In this document: piece after piece, positions 1-17,340 of the stretch
How the letters are laid out: each line of letters starts with the position of its first letter
Position numbering within the stretch: the stretch's first letter is position 1
Origin: Ficedula albicollis
Taxonomy: Eukaryota > Chordata > Aves > Passeriformes > Muscicapidae
Length of the DNA: 64,000 bases
Direction of reading: 5' to 3'
Assembly (NCBI RefSeq): GCF_000247815.1
Contig: NC_021681.1
Location: 4,178,914-4,242,913, forward strand
Notes under the pieces: generated by a model
Databases searched by the model: none
What the model was told of the DNA's origin: nothing
What the model saw: the letters and a program-made list of their open reading frames with translations, nothing else
Made by a program: the position numbers and the translations under genes

Positions 1-669
<669 letters not shown>

Positions 670-801
670 GTAAGAGCAAGAGTAGGAAAAAGAAAAACAA
701 ATAAAGAAAACCACAGAAAACCCCCCAAACCACAACACACCCTCTTATCCCCCAGAAAAGCAGGGGGGGAAAAAAGCCCCTCTTCTTATTCCAGTCTCTA
801 A

Positions 802-3800
802 TTTGGAAATGGGAAAGAGTGAAGGAGGGGAAAGGCAAGCCAGCAAGTACAATACCCTCCTTTCCTGCATAGATGATGTTTATTACTTTGTGCAATATAG
901 ATGTTTTTTAATTATTTACCTGCACTCTGAGGGAACCAAGGAAAAAAATACAAACCTGTCCCATCACTGTAAAAATACATAGAATTTGAACTGATTTTTG
1001 CATTAGCTCAGTTTCCTACACAGCATTAATCTTATCATTCATAGCTTACACTTAGTGACTGGTTTTCTCATTTCCACCTTCAGAGACAGCACTCCCAGAT
1101 CCTAGCAAACAAAAGGAAAGAAGCTGCTCTGTGGAGCTCTGACCACAAAAATTTGAGGTCTTTGGGATAACTGCTTTTAATTACATGCAGTAAATTTTAG
1201 GGATTTCATGCACTATATTTATGGAAACATGGATGGTATTTAGCCTTCAGTAAAATTATTACTTATTAATAAACAAGAGTAGATTTCTCCATTTCCCCTC
1301 TTTTTATCTTATGGCTGAGAAGACATCATCAAAGCACTTGAATTTTTTGACACGAACAATTTATAACTCTAAATAAAGATACACTTGTGGGTGAAATCAG
1401 AAAGTCTGCTAAACAGAGGAGAAAAGTTGTCAAGACCTGACTCCATGCCCAGGCACCTCTGTGATCTCTCTCCCCCAGCCCAGCCTTTCCTCAGAAAGCC
1501 TGTCATCTCTGTGAGGATGCAGAATACCACTCCAACCATGGAATTCTCCAAAGAAAGGCAGCCACCACTGCTGCCACGTCTTATCTGCTCCAGGAGCTGG
1601 CTCTGGCTGCTCTGACACAAACCTGGGCTGAGGATGTCATGAGCATCTGTAAGGCCCACAGGCAAGCTGGTGCCTACCAAAGCATTTGGTGGCTCATGCA
1701 AAAGCAGAGCTCCAGGGACCTGGGCAGACCTCTGCACCTCCAGACTTTGGGCAGCAGCTGAAGTGCAGGGTTTGTAATCTGGGACTCAGAATATTCCTAA
1801 AGGTGCAGGATGCTTTGCAGGTGCTTTTGCTCCCTCGTGTTTATCTCCCCTGTGCAAAGCAGGCAGGCTCCTCTCTAACTTCCAATTAACTCTAACACGA
1901 GTAAGTACCATGATCCCCTGTGTCAGGGAGCCAGAGAAGCATCACAAACTCCAGCCTCCAGCATCCTACCAAGGCACCAACATTGTTCTCCCTCCTCTCC
2001 ACCTCATTATCTGCTTTAGCAGGGGCCCTCTGTGGGGACATGCCACCTTGTGCCTCTGAGGTAACAGCACAGCCCTCTCCTGCTTTCTCTATATTGTGCT
2101 GCTGCAGCCACGGGTTGCCAGATCATTATGGATTTCTGGCTTCTATCACAGCTTCCTCTCCTCTTCAGGTCTGCTTAACAGGCAATCTTCCTCTGCCTGT
2201 TGCTCTTCCTTTATTTGCAGTTGCAAGTGGTGGGAGGGAAGCCTGCCAGCCCCAGAAGATACTGGAAGGCCTAGAGCACCTCACTGTGTGCCACCCTCAA
2301 ATAATGATTTCTGCTGAAGGAAACTTGTCACAGGCTGTTCTCCTTAGAGGAAGATCTTCCACAGGGAAAGAGGTGTGTGTATGGGGAGAAGAGCTCACTT
2401 CTCCTCCCACATTAAGTACATAAGTGTCCTGTGCATGAACAAAAGCACATTTAGAGGGTGCCAGGAGGCTTATTTCAACCTCCTGCTCCCACCTGCACAT
2501 CAACCATCCTGTTCCATCACCTTTTCTTCAATGAGGCTATGGAGTATGGGCAGAGAGGGGTTAGTATAGATTGCTTCAGGGCTGTTCTGTCTACTTATTT
2601 GCCCAAAAATGCAATCTCACATTAAAAAATAATTTTAAAATTGTCAATTGACAATTGTCATAGAGATGTGTGTAAAATGGCTCCTCTATAAGCCAGGTGC
2701 ATGAATTTTTGGTAGCTGAGGGGAATGGAAACAGAAGAAGGTACCCAACCCCTTGACAAACACTAACCTACCACTCTCTCTCAAGCAACCCATATTTTGG
2801 CAGCATTACAACAGGCCCCAATTTCATGACTTGTTAAAACAACTGAAAAAGAAGCCTCCCAAGGACAGCACCAAAGGGTGGCAGAAAGGGTAAAGGATTG
2901 GGCAGTGCATAGTTTCCATGCCTTATCAGACTGGCAGCTCATATCACCAATCTGAGGGAGGACACAGAATGGGAGCAGCAAAAACATCAAACACAGAGAG
3001 AAAACTAACACTGAACTGTTTTGGGGCTTGTTTTTTTGGAACATGCTCACCCATGTGAAGGCAAGGTTGAGGAGTTAAGAAGCTTTCTATGATCACTTTA
3101 CCCCAGAGCTCTTGGGGAAGTGAAAGGAAATTGCACCTTAAACTACTGGTGCAAAAAGGTTGGTCTTTCCTGGCACATCTACCCTCGGCTGAGCTGGGAT
3201 TTTGCAAAGCATTTCTTCTAGTCTATTCGTATTTTCTGTTGTTATAAGAGAGTCCTATTTTTCCAGCCAGAAACCAAAAGCCTTATTTGGAAAGCAACCC
3301 AAGTATGTTCCAGAGTGTGTGCTCTGATTTTATTTCCTGTTAAATATAACTCCAGATTTCTAAAACTGTACAAATAAGCACCCTTTTTGTACTCTGGGTG
3401 CTTATCCCACACATTCAAATCAGAGAACACCACAAAAGAGCTACCCCCTGAAAGCATCCATTTCAGTACATCCCTTGCCAGTGGCATTAAGAGAAAAGGG
3501 CTGGGGGGTATACTTTGCATCACACTAGAAAAAGCAAGCAAAAGAGGATTCAGGATGCAGGATACTTTTATGCCAGAGTACTGAGGTTCTCAGCCAAAGC
3601 AGGATACGTGTCCCAGCTCTCCAGCTATCGCTGTGGCTCGCCAGGGGATCTTCCAAAAGAACATTTGCATTTCTACAGAAAATCTCTGTTAAATTGAAGT
3701 TAGGAGTCAAACTATATAGATAGTTCTGCTAAGAGAATAAAAAAAAGTTTCATCATAAGAAATGACTGAACATGAGCTCACATTGCTTACGTCTCTGTGA

Positions 3801-6800
3801 CTTTGAGACTAGTTTTTACTTACTTGCCATGAGGAAGAAGAGTTCCAGGGATGTGGAAATCAGACACCTATCTTCCCCATTCACACACCAGTGCTGGGAA
3901 GAAATGATTCTGTAGGCTAAATTCTGCCCCTTGGCTGTACTTAATGCAGCCCCACCATCTTCAGAGGCCCACTGTAAATACCCAATCAGAGAATTACAGG
4001 TAGAAAGAGAAAAGTCTACCCAAGCCTAGACACTAATCCCCAGCTCCAACCACTCAGTGATATTGTGAAGAAGAGAGGGTGGTGGAAGGAAGATGAGTGA
4101 CTATGTGTGTTTGTCTCACACAGGATCTGGGTAGTATAAAATATAGGGTCCCAGGTGGGTGCAACACCACTCACCTTTCTCCTGGTAACCTACATTGTTT
4201 ATTGAGGGCAATGCTCTTGCAGGAACAGAAGAGCTGACTTGATATTCAAGGAAAATGACAGACCTCAGCAGGGCTCTGAGGCAAATGTGAGTGTTTAAAA
4301 GACCTATTTCCTGGGCACTTTGACAATAAAATTATGCAACCATTAGCTAGCAAAGAATATATACTGCCCTTCCTAGCCTATCACAAGGGGCATGCAGAAC
4401 AGGTAGGAAGAACAGGAGCAACTTACTGGTGTGGACAGAGTTCTAGTGTGAACAAGGAGCATCAGGCCTTCTGACTGCAGAGTGAGGAAAAGCTGCTGAT
4501 TTTACACAGGAACACTGAGAAAATGAGATTTAATGCAAAAAAAAAAAACAAACAAAAAAACAAAACAACTCCCAGTAAAGAGACTCAAACTCTGCTCTTA
4601 GATTTGCTGCAGACTTGGTGAATTGACCAGCAAAATACTCTTGGTTGCACTGGCTGTGCACACACAGCATCTTGATTTTTTTTATGGACGTGTTATTTCA
4701 TTTCAAGTTGTTCAGAATGCTGTGATCCTTGGATATCAGGTGCTATAACAAAACAAATGCCTTTTCAGAGGTGAGGAAGAAAAAAAAAAAAAATCAATGG
4801 ACAGTTTAATAAAATCAATTCAACAGCAAAGCAGAAGGAAGCCACAGAGAACCAGTCTGAGTCTGCCCTTCCGCTTGCACTGTGAGAGAAATCTGATTTA
4901 ACATAAACTTGGCTTTCAAGAAGTTGCAAAGGAAGAGAGTTTTTAAGGAGTAGAAGCAAATTTCAGGTTCCTGGCCTTGGGGAGTCAATAAACATTTTCA
5001 CAAAGAATAAATATAAAGGATAAAGTAAAATACAGTATCTTCCAGTTTCACAGTAAAGCAAAACAGTGGTTTGACTCAGAATGGAAAAAGTGATTCAGAA
5101 AACAAAGATTCCAAATACATTGCCTGGGAAGTGGGAACAGCACAGAAATCACAGAAATTCAGAATATCTGGCAACACATGGAGGTCAGAGTCTCTGGGGC
5201 CTGCTCAAAGCAGGGTGAGACCAGGGCATTCAGGGTTTTCCTCACGCAGGTCTTGAAAACCTTCAGAACTGCACAAACTTTCTGAGCAACTTATCCCTCA
5301 CTATCCTTACAGTGAAAAAGGGCTTCTTACTTGCAGTTAGAACTTCAAATTTCAATGTTGGCTCTTTATGCTGATCTGAACTTGCTGTTTAGTTTACATT
5401 ACCATCACACTGTGTGCTTACCACTCCCAGGTGCTTTCACAGTAGAGCTGCAGCACTGCTTGCCATTCTAAACTGCAGAAGAGCAAAAATCTTCCACGAT
5501 TAGTGAGCTGAGAGGCTCTTCTCAAAGCTTGCTGATACCCCAGTTACCCAAGAAATCAGGATTTTGGAGATACTGCAGGACAAAGCATGCACTATTTTCT
5601 TTCTGTTCCTCAAATGGAAACTTTCACTTTGCTGTCCTTTGGCTACTGGGTTGAAGTTCTTTTGTTTACCTTTCAGAGTCTCCTGTTCTCTCTCCATTGG
5701 CCACTGCAATATAAAGTGAACACGTGGCAATTTTTTTAAAGAAATGCTGCCAGCAGCTCTCAGGCACTATACATCACCTAGCTTGAAAAGGCAAGGGATT
5801 TGCAAGTCCTAAACTTACCTTTTTCTACATTTTCTCAGTATATGACAATTAATGTGAAGTCAACTGTGTCCCTCAGTTCAAACCTATCACCAGATCCACT
5901 AAGACCCTCCTCCAGCTAATCTTAAGCTGATGTTTTATAGGTCAGAATTTAAGTACTTGCTTACAGTAGTTTATAAAGATGACAACAACCACTTCTGTTC
6001 ACATTGATGAGATAAATATATATAGAAAACGAAGGGAAAAAAACCCCAAAAAGAACAGTGGCAAACTAAACGACACCTCGCCAACGCCACTTTTCAGGGG
6101 AGGAGCAAAAAAATTGCAACTTAAGCAAAAATGTAAACAGACATTTGGTTTTCTCCATTTTGTTTGGGTTACAGTTCTTTTTAATCTTGCTTAGCTACTT
6201 TGATTTGACACATTATATTAAAAAAACCTCAGCAAAGTCGTTCAAGGCTCCTTGAAAGATTTTAGATTCCTCAGTTCATAATGTTTATTGGCTAACGAAG
6301 ACTCACGAGAATGCCAGAGCTCCATTTTTATAAACTTCTATGAGCTCTGGTATGTTTTGCTCTGAATTCCAGTTTCCCAAGTCACATGGCTTCACGAGAC
6401 CCTCTCATTCTGTAAATTTTATTTTTCTTTATTTCTATATTTCAGTTGCAATAAGCAGCTTGAAACTACAACCGAGAAAAGTCAGCGTTATTGTGACAAA
6501 CAGAACACTTGAAAGAATAAAAGCCTGAAACTTGCAGGGAGGCTAGTGCTTTGTTTGGAGCAGGACAGAACTATTTAAAAGTGAAAAATACCCACCTTCA
6601 GTTTGGCAACAGTTCCTCTGAAAAAGCATTAAAGTAAATATCTGATTCCAACTGCCACTTTGGAAAAGCAATGCTTGGACCCTCACTATTTAAGCACTGC
6701 CTTCCCTTTGTCCTATTCATAGCACATGCAACAGGGGCTCAGCATATCCACAGACAAGCACTAATTCCTAATCTCTACTAGGCCAAGCAAAAGGCTCTTC

Positions 6801-9800
6801 ATGTGTTAGACAGAATTACATCACGGTGATCTAAACTGACAGTGAAAAACCCAGACTGTCTTCCCTTCCAAATTTGCAAGGCCACTCTAAGCCTGCTATG
6901 AAAGGAGAGAAAGAGAGATAGGGAGAACTCAGAGTAAAACTATTCCCCCTAATTGTTACAAATAATATTATTTCATGCTTAAAACCCCTTTTCATAACTG
7001 AATCATTCCCAGTTCTACCCTGCTCATCTTTGGGCTGAACTGGAACAGGACACGAACCATTCTGGGTACAGTCTTTTTGTTTTGATACCTCATGCTGCTC
7101 AGTCCTCCACCCACTTGGTTATTGTCTTTTGGATTAATAGAATGGTGTCCTGACCAAGATGAGTCTTCAAATCAAATAGAGGGGTAATGTTTCCTAAATT
7201 TGCAAGAACTTCTAATGTTCTGTAAATACTCACTGCTTGCTCTCATTTTACCCACAGCTATGCTGCAAGCAACAGTAATCTACTCAGGATTTTAATTTCA
7301 TGGAACTATTTATAAGAGCAAGAGTAAAAATTTGCTTTTAAGCTTCTTCAATGCTACATAACCAGCCCTACTTTTAAGCAATAGTCATATACCTACAACT
7401 TGCTATTCCCCAGACATTCCAAGGGTCCTTATAAGACCAAACACCTAAATCCCAGCACAGTGCACCAACTGCTGAAGTATTCACTTTGAAAACAAAGGCA
7501 TATGCACTAGCAGGTCAACCATAATATATTCCCATTCCCACTCTCAGCCTGCCTGCTCTGCGAGTTGTTCTTTTCAGCTTTCCTTTCAACTGCTCCAGCA
7601 CAGGTTTACACTCAACTTTATCAGTGGCACAGAGATAACAGCAAACTTGCTTTCTCCTGAGCAATGGAAACAGCTGGGGCCTGCTGCACAAACAACAGAA
7701 CTCTGCCCTCCTCTTTCAGAAAGGCAGAAGTCAGGCAATGCACCTCATCTCCAATGCCCACTGGAGACACAAAAATACCCCCAATTTCTGGGGCAAGCAG
7801 TAATAAGTCCACTGCAATCACTCCTGGCTTCCTGCCCCACGGTGGCTTTCCCTGGCTTTGCCCCCGCAGTGGGGATCTCAACTCTGTCCCTTACTCTCTT
7901 CCTTTTTCCTAATGCAATCTATGTACCCATCCCATGCCCAAGGTCCCTGTTCCAGCCACACAGCCTGCCCTAGGCTTTGTTTGTCACTCATCTTTGGCAA
8001 ATATCCAGCTTATTTTGTGAAATATCCAGTTCAATTCCCAGTGCCAGAAACTCAGGGATAGACAAAAACAAGAGACTACAAAAAAGCAGAAGAGAACTAG
8101 TAAATGATGCTACAAGCAGGTGGTGCCACCTGAATCAAGCACTGGCCATCAAAGCAGTCAGTGTTCCTCTGAAAAATAAAAAGCCTCTGCAGATTTTTCA
8201 GCAACTTGCTGTAAAACCTTTGAAATACCAGTCAACCAAAACTGACATGGGTGGGGAAAAGGGACAGGGGAGTGATGCCCATGCTGTGTGCCAATACCTG
8301 GAACCAAGCCTGAAATTTGAATGATGCAAGAAGATTATTCCAGTTATCCAATCCCTGATGAAAAATATGCCACAAGTTACCTTTGTGACAGTCAGCTATA
8401 CCTGCCTCGTGGTATTTACTGGGAGATATGATACCAGTAACCTCCCTTTAAAACCAGAACCCTGACATTGACTTGGTTAGACAGCACTTTACGGACTTGT
8501 GGAGAGATCTCAACAAGCAACTATCAATTCAATAACACAGAGAGAAGGCTGGTTCCTGCCTCCTCCAAACAGGATTGTAATAGTCAAAACACAACAGGGT
8601 TCCAAGTCTTTCCTCCTTAAAATCCAGTTATTTGCTGGGATGTTGCTGAATTCATAGCTACAGCACGAAAGTACCAATTACCATGATATGAGGACTCCAG
8701 AAACTCTCCTTCACAGCTATTTCTCATGCAGGTAAAAGATGTGACATACACACGTTATACACTTGTACCAGAATCACACTGACATACATTTATAAGAAAG
8801 TTCCTTATAAAATTCTGTTTCTTGGTTTTGCTTTGTTTTCTTGTTTTCATGTTTGAGTTTGTTTTGTTGTTGGGGTCTTTTTTTCAGGGGGGAGGGATGG
8901 GTGTGTCTCTTTTCTTCCATTAATGCTAAATAAATCTATCTGTTCCATCCCTAAACTTCTCCCAAGTTATTCTCTCATCATTGAAAAATCATCACTAAAA
9001 CAGCAAAACTTTTGCTGGAAAACAGTTTCAGACACTGTGCTGTGGAGTACAAGAGAATCTGGTACTACTTCCATTCTGCATAAACAAGTAAATCAATTTT
9101 ATTTTGCAATTAAATTAAATAACATCATTTAAGGGAGACTGCATAAATATGAGTGTGCTACTCAAAACTTTTCCTGTGAGTCACCATTTCTTTGTGTCTT
9201 GCAGCTACTGAACCAATCCCTTCCCTTCTTCTAGGGTTGTTTTTCCACTGAAGTTAAACTCATTATGACTTCCTCTCGATGAGCTTTTTGTGGTCCATCT
9301 TTTCTTTCCGGTTTCTCCCTGGTTTTTTTTTTGTTTTCCTTGCTGCTTTGCAAGCACCTCTTTTGTGCCTCTAGCTGGACATAACTCCTTGCTCCAACCC
9401 CTGCTCCTGACAAAGGAGTGACATGCTTCCCTTGCTGCCTCAGCAACACAGCCAGCTCCCACAGGCCAGGCAGCTGTGGCCAAGGTCAGCTCTGCACCCA
9501 CAGCAGTGCTTATGTGTACTTGAGTTATCTACATGCAAATATATCTAGCAATAATTTGCAAAATATTAATAGTTATCTTTGAGGCTTGAAAGATTTACCA
9601 GATGCAAGATTCAACAACTTGTTCTGAGAGATAAGTCTACCAGCAGGACCAAAGAAAATTATCTGTATTATATGGCAGCTGCCAGAAATTATTCCTATAC
9701 TTCTGCAAGACTGCTGGGAAAATATCAGTGCTTGCTTGTGTAGGTAGAAACACCAAAGACCACCTAAATGAAGGAAAAATTAACTATTTCAGCTTTAACA

Positions 9801-10809
9801 CACCTTTTTTATGAAACAAACTCAGAACAAAAATCGCAGCCTGATTACTTCTCCTGTTGCAATTAAAGCCTTAAACACATAAATCCTCTAGCAACTCAGT
9901 TTTTCCCCTTGCTTCAGCTGGAATTTTTCCTTCTCACTTATTGATACATCTTTTTCCAACCTGACTTTCTGATTTCTTTCCACTGAAGTCACACCATGAG
10001 AGCTAAGGGCCAACGTGAGTTCACAGAAAGAAGATGTGGAAAAAGATCGCTAGAGTTTATTAGGCATTCAGGACTCATCCATTTAAGACGGGAGTGCAAA
10101 TCACAAGATTTTAATAGACTGTTTATATCCTAAAAATCTGCTTTCTTCTAAAGCTAAAGGACAGATGAACACAAATATAAATACAAAACTCTCGGGTGTA
10201 ATTCCACATCCAGGATAAGCTAGTAACCCAAAATTGTTCTTCTGGACCCAGGAATTTTTCTGAAATGGAAAGAGCTCTTGAAACAAGCTCTAGATCCTTG
10301 ACACAATACTAGATTCTCGACTTAGCATGAACACCTGGAGGCCAGAGACCAGCTCATCTGCAATCCCTTCCCCAAGAGGCTCTACTGGCCAGGGCTCTCC
10401 CTCCCATTCCAAATGCAGTCTCACAGGCCACAATCAACACCACAGAGTCTGCAAAAATAGCCTCTAGACCAAAGGCCTAGAAAAAACAATAAGAAAAATA
10501 AAAACATGAGCAAAACCCAACAAACTACACGACAGCATTCTGCTTTCAGAGTTAGGGTAATTAGGAAGCGGAACAGAGGCCTAATCCTGCAGCTGGGTTT
10601 TATTTTCCTATCTCTTCTTTATCTGTTTTCATATTTTAATACAATAACACCTACTTAATTCTTGCACAGACACATGCTGCAGAAGTTCTACAGGCTCTGG
10701 GCCTCTCAGTGATGTGCTCCTGGACAAGTCAGACTTGTTACCTCCTGGATTAACACACCTTTCTCAGTCTGCTTTAAAAACCCTGTTGCAACTTCCTCAG
10801 TGGTGTAGA
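802..10809. other. Gene-free stretch, probably intron or intergenic
   Basis: About 10 kb of AT-rich single-copy-looking sequence. I found no coding exon on either strand; the short open frames lack codon structure or recognisable protein motifs. It contains an 18-bp perfect palindrome at 2639-2656, A-rich runs near 4540 and 4785, and nothing else distinct. If HDLBP starts in the 13-15.5 kb promoter domain, this would be its first intron or introns, but no vigilin KH-domain exon is visible. Confidence 0.6.
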
Positions 10810-10975
10810 GAATCCCAGAATCACAGTCTAGTTTGGGTTGGAAGGGACCTTAACCACCATCCAACTCCACCTCTGTCATGGCTGGGAACCTTCCACTAGG
10901 CCAGGTTGCTCCAAGTCCTGTCCAACCTGGCCTTAAACATTTCCAGGGATGGGGAAGCCACCACTGCTCTGTGTA
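10810..10975 (-). mobile_element. CR1 LINE 3' fragment
   Basis: Reads AGAATCACAG...TTTGGGTTGGAAGGGACC and then the typical CR1 3'-region wording (TTCCACTAGGCCAGGTTGCT, CCAACCTGGCCTTAAACA) in reverse orientation. It is 5'-truncated, as is usual for avian CR1. The boundary at the right end is approximate. Confidence 0.85.
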
Positions 10976-11261
10976 TCTTTGTCAAGACTGTAACAACATT
11001 CCCATAAGTGTTGAAAAACACCCATGGGAATACTTGCCAGTCTCATTATTTCACTCTGAGGTTTATTTTATAACCTCTGCACAATACAAGCCTGAGGATT
11101 TCCTTCTGTTGAATTCTTGAATAAGAAACAAAGTTGAACCATTGTTGAGCGACTTTTTTTTCAAAGAGAAACATTTTCACATAAATGTGATACTCTACAA
11201 AAACCCACCATTCAAATTGTCAAAACCCTTCCAGCTATGGTAAGTGAAACATTCATTCATA

Positions 11262-11447
11262 AGGAGAGGTTTAGATTGGATATTGGGAAGCAGCACAGGC
11301 CACCCCTCAGTCACTATCCCTGGAAGTGTTTGAGATGTATGGATGAACCTGGGGAATGGGTTAGTGGTTAACACAGTCTGCTGGGTGAATGCTTGTACTT
11401 GATGATATTGGAAGTCTTTTCCATCCTAAATGATCCTATGATTCTAA
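11262..11447 (+). mobile_element. CR1 LINE 3' fragment
   Basis: Contains AGGTTTAGATTGGATATTGG, CCCTGGAAGTGTTTGAG and the terminal ATCCTATGATTCTAA, all standard CR1 3' landmarks in sense order. It lies only 290 bp from the oppositely oriented CR1 fragment at 10810, so the two are separate insertions. Confidence 0.85.
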
Positions 11448-13299
11448 CCACACACCTGCATTCAGTTTGAACATTCTGGACTGGTCCCAGTGTCACTGCT
11501 GACTACTCTTACCAGTAGTGATTGGATGAATTACCCAAATTTTCGCAGCAGCACAATCATAAGTGCATTTGCACTTAATAAGCTTCTATATACAAAGATA
11601 GATCTATATACAAAAATACTATGCTTTGGAAAAGGCAGTATCACCCAAAATACTGTAACCAGTGAAACATCCCAATTTTTTTCAGAATGGTGCAAACACA
11701 GTTTGCTTTCTCTGGGATGGCTCCCACTCAGATAACAGCTATGGAAAGCCCAAGGATACGAAGCTCTCCTCTAACAGACCATACTATCTTCAGAGGCAGC
11801 TTAATGTTAACAGGAAAAAAACCCAAAAACCCAGCTACCTGATTAACTGCCCTTAACCTATCAAAATCAAGTTACTATCGTTACCATTATGCTGTGCAAC
11901 AACCAACACCAACATTATGATCCAATTTGAATTAAAGTGGAAATTCCCTCATCATCCCAGGCTAGATAAGTGAGACTAATAAAAAAGTAGGAACCATAAT
12001 AACCTTCAAAATCATAAGAAGATAAGTCAATTTTTTCACCCAACCAGGCAAAACTGGGGGAGAGGCAAAAAAGAAGCCAACAGAAAAAAAATCAGCTTAA
12101 CTTGCAACAGAGGAGAAGACAGGAGTGTGTATCACACTGCCAGCTGTGGACACATCAGAACGATCCACACAGAACAAACATGGAGCAATCTTTCTGCTTC
12201 TTACAGAAGCTGCTTGGAAAACCATCCTTTGGAATGATCTGGACTTATTTGCAGCAGTGGCAAAGCTCAGGCTGGCTGGTGACACTGCCTCTGCCACCCT
12301 GCAGTCACATACCAGTTCCTGTTACTTTCCTATCTAGTGAGAGCCCTTCCTGTGCCTGTCATTCTGATCCCTGTAAAACTATACCGTGGACCTTTATGAA
12401 AAAGGTTGTGCGTTTTTGTTGTGGATGGCTCTGCTTACAATTTGGGCCATGCTTTATATAAAAAAATCCACGTAAAACAGGAAGGTTGTTTTTTTTCCCC
12501 AACAGCTTGAATCTAAAGAGGCAAAGAGTTAGAGACACAGAGATTTAGCAGACACACAGCTACACATTAGGCAGCTTTTCCAGCTTCACCTCTGATATAT
12601 GCTCCTTTACCACAGAGAGGGATGCCCAACCCACATATGAAACAATACATAAAATGCCACTTCCAAGTGAAGGTTTGGGGGAGAAAAAGCCAAACCCACA
12701 AACCATACTATGATCTGTTGTCTTCTAACTGAAGAGAGTTGTCAGAATAGAATCAGTAGGAAAAACAGTGACTAAATCACCAAGCAGATTCTTCACTCAC
12801 CTTACTAAACAGAAAACATGTGATAAAGCAATGCAGCTCATATGAGTGTGCAGATTTTTCTCTGTCATTACACAACAGGATAAGACAAAAAAATTACTCT
12901 TTCAAACACCTTGGGACTGAATGTCACTAATCCTAATTTCACAGGCACAGAACCGAGATTGTTTCAAATTCTGAACTTAAGGAATTCAAGACCCTTGCCC
13001 CATCTTACAAGTTAACTGCTCTCTATATTACCAATATTCCCAGCACAATCTCCTCTCCTGCTTCTTGTCTTTCAGGAGAAGAAATTACTCTTACCAGCTA
13101 CAAAATTTCCTCTAATTTTTGGGGAAAGCCATCATGGGAAGTGCTACTTATCATGTGCCATTTCAGCTATAGCTCAAGAATCATCAGCACCCCAGTGCTT
13201 AACCCTCTTCTGGATTGCTGGATCATCCTGGTCTATAAATATCCCGAAAAGAAAGCCACACTGCGGGCACAGAGAGCAGGCCAGCAGAGGCTGAATTTT
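11448..13299. other. Gene-free stretch before the promoter domain
   Basis: AT-rich sequence with no exon or repeat that I can name. Short open frames here have no recognisable product. Confidence 0.6.
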
Positions 13300-13757
13300 C
13301 CCCGGTACCATGCACGGAGGCGGCTGGCGCTACCTGCAGTGTCACAGGTGAGGCCAAACCCCCCCCGCTACCGCAGCGCAGCCTCAGCTTTGGGGACCAG
13401 GAGGAATAAATACACTTCGAGAGCCCGCAGCAGCCCGGGCCCGGGGGCACAGGACAGCCGAAGGAGGGAGGAAGGCGACCTCTTCCTCAGCCGCACGCCC
13501 TCAGCAGCGGCGGGGCGGGCCCAGCCCCAGGGGAACGAAGCGGGACATGACTCATGGCTTTTGTCCGCTCCCCGGGGCGGCGGAGCGGGGCCCCGGCTCG
13601 GTGCGGGGTGCGCCGGCGGCACGTGGGCCGCGCTGCGCCAATGGCAGCGGCCGCGGCCATAGAGCGGGGCCGGGCACTCGCCGCGCATCCCGCCCGCTGC
13701 CCCTCTCGCCGCTGCCGCCATCTTGCTGCAGGCGACGGAAGGCGCCCGGCCGCCGCG
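13300..13757. promoter_or_regulatory. CpG island, left part of probable HDLBP/SEPTIN2 promoter domain
   Basis: Composition jumps to CpG-rich at about 13,300 and stays so until the C run at 13,758. Visible sites are an AP-1 match TGACTCA at 13548-13554, a perfect E-box CACGTG at 13620-13625, a CCAAT box at 13638-13642 and a YY1-type element at 13714-13725. A GC box-like GGGGCGGGCC lies near 13,511. No TATA box is well placed. The site set is typical of a TATA-less housekeeping promoter. Assignment to HDLBP/SEPTIN2 is by vertebrate synteny. Confidence 0.6.
13714..13725 (-). promoter_or_regulatory. YY1-type element (CAAGATGGCGGC on minus strand)
   Basis: Plus strand reads GCCGCCATCTTG, so the minus strand carries the AAGATGGCGGC form of the YY1 site. 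In housekeeping promoters this motif usually sits just downstream of the start site in the direction of transcription, which hints at leftward transcription. The ATG inside it also opens a 117-residue minus-strand frame (13368-13721) that is low-complexity and not recognised as a protein. Confidence 0.55.
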
Positions 13758-17033
<3,276 letters not shown>

Positions 17034-17340
17034 GTGAGCGGGGGGCCCCGCCCGGCCCTGCCCTGCGCTGGGGGAGTGCGGGCAAAGGCACCGCGGATGA
17101 GGGGAGGCGGCGGGCAGGAGCGCTGGGAAAGGGTCTGTCCCTTTCAGCCGCGCAGCGCCCCCGGTGCTGGGGGGCTCGGCTGAGGTTTGGGCGATGTCGG
17201 TGAGGAGCGAGCGGGGCGGTGAGCGCTGCCGGGCGGTGAGCGCCCTGCCGCCCGCCCAGCGCCGGACCGGATGCTCGTGCGGGCCGCCATGGGACCCCCC
17301 GGGCGGGGGCCCTCCCGCAGCGTGTAAGGCTTCTGAGCAC
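17034..17340. promoter_or_regulatory. CpG-island tail, start of SEPTIN2 intron 1
   Basis: CpG-dense sequence continues about 300 bp past the exon 1 donor and fades near 17,340. The minus strand has a donor-like GTGAGT (plus ACTCAC at 17341-17346) and the plus strand a weak donor at 17382, either of which could serve an alternative first exon. Confidence 0.5.

Noticed and set aside
13231..13242. TATA-like CTATAAATAT upstream of the CpG island
   Set aside because: It lies outside the island with no start-site context; AT-rich DNA nearby has many similar strings.
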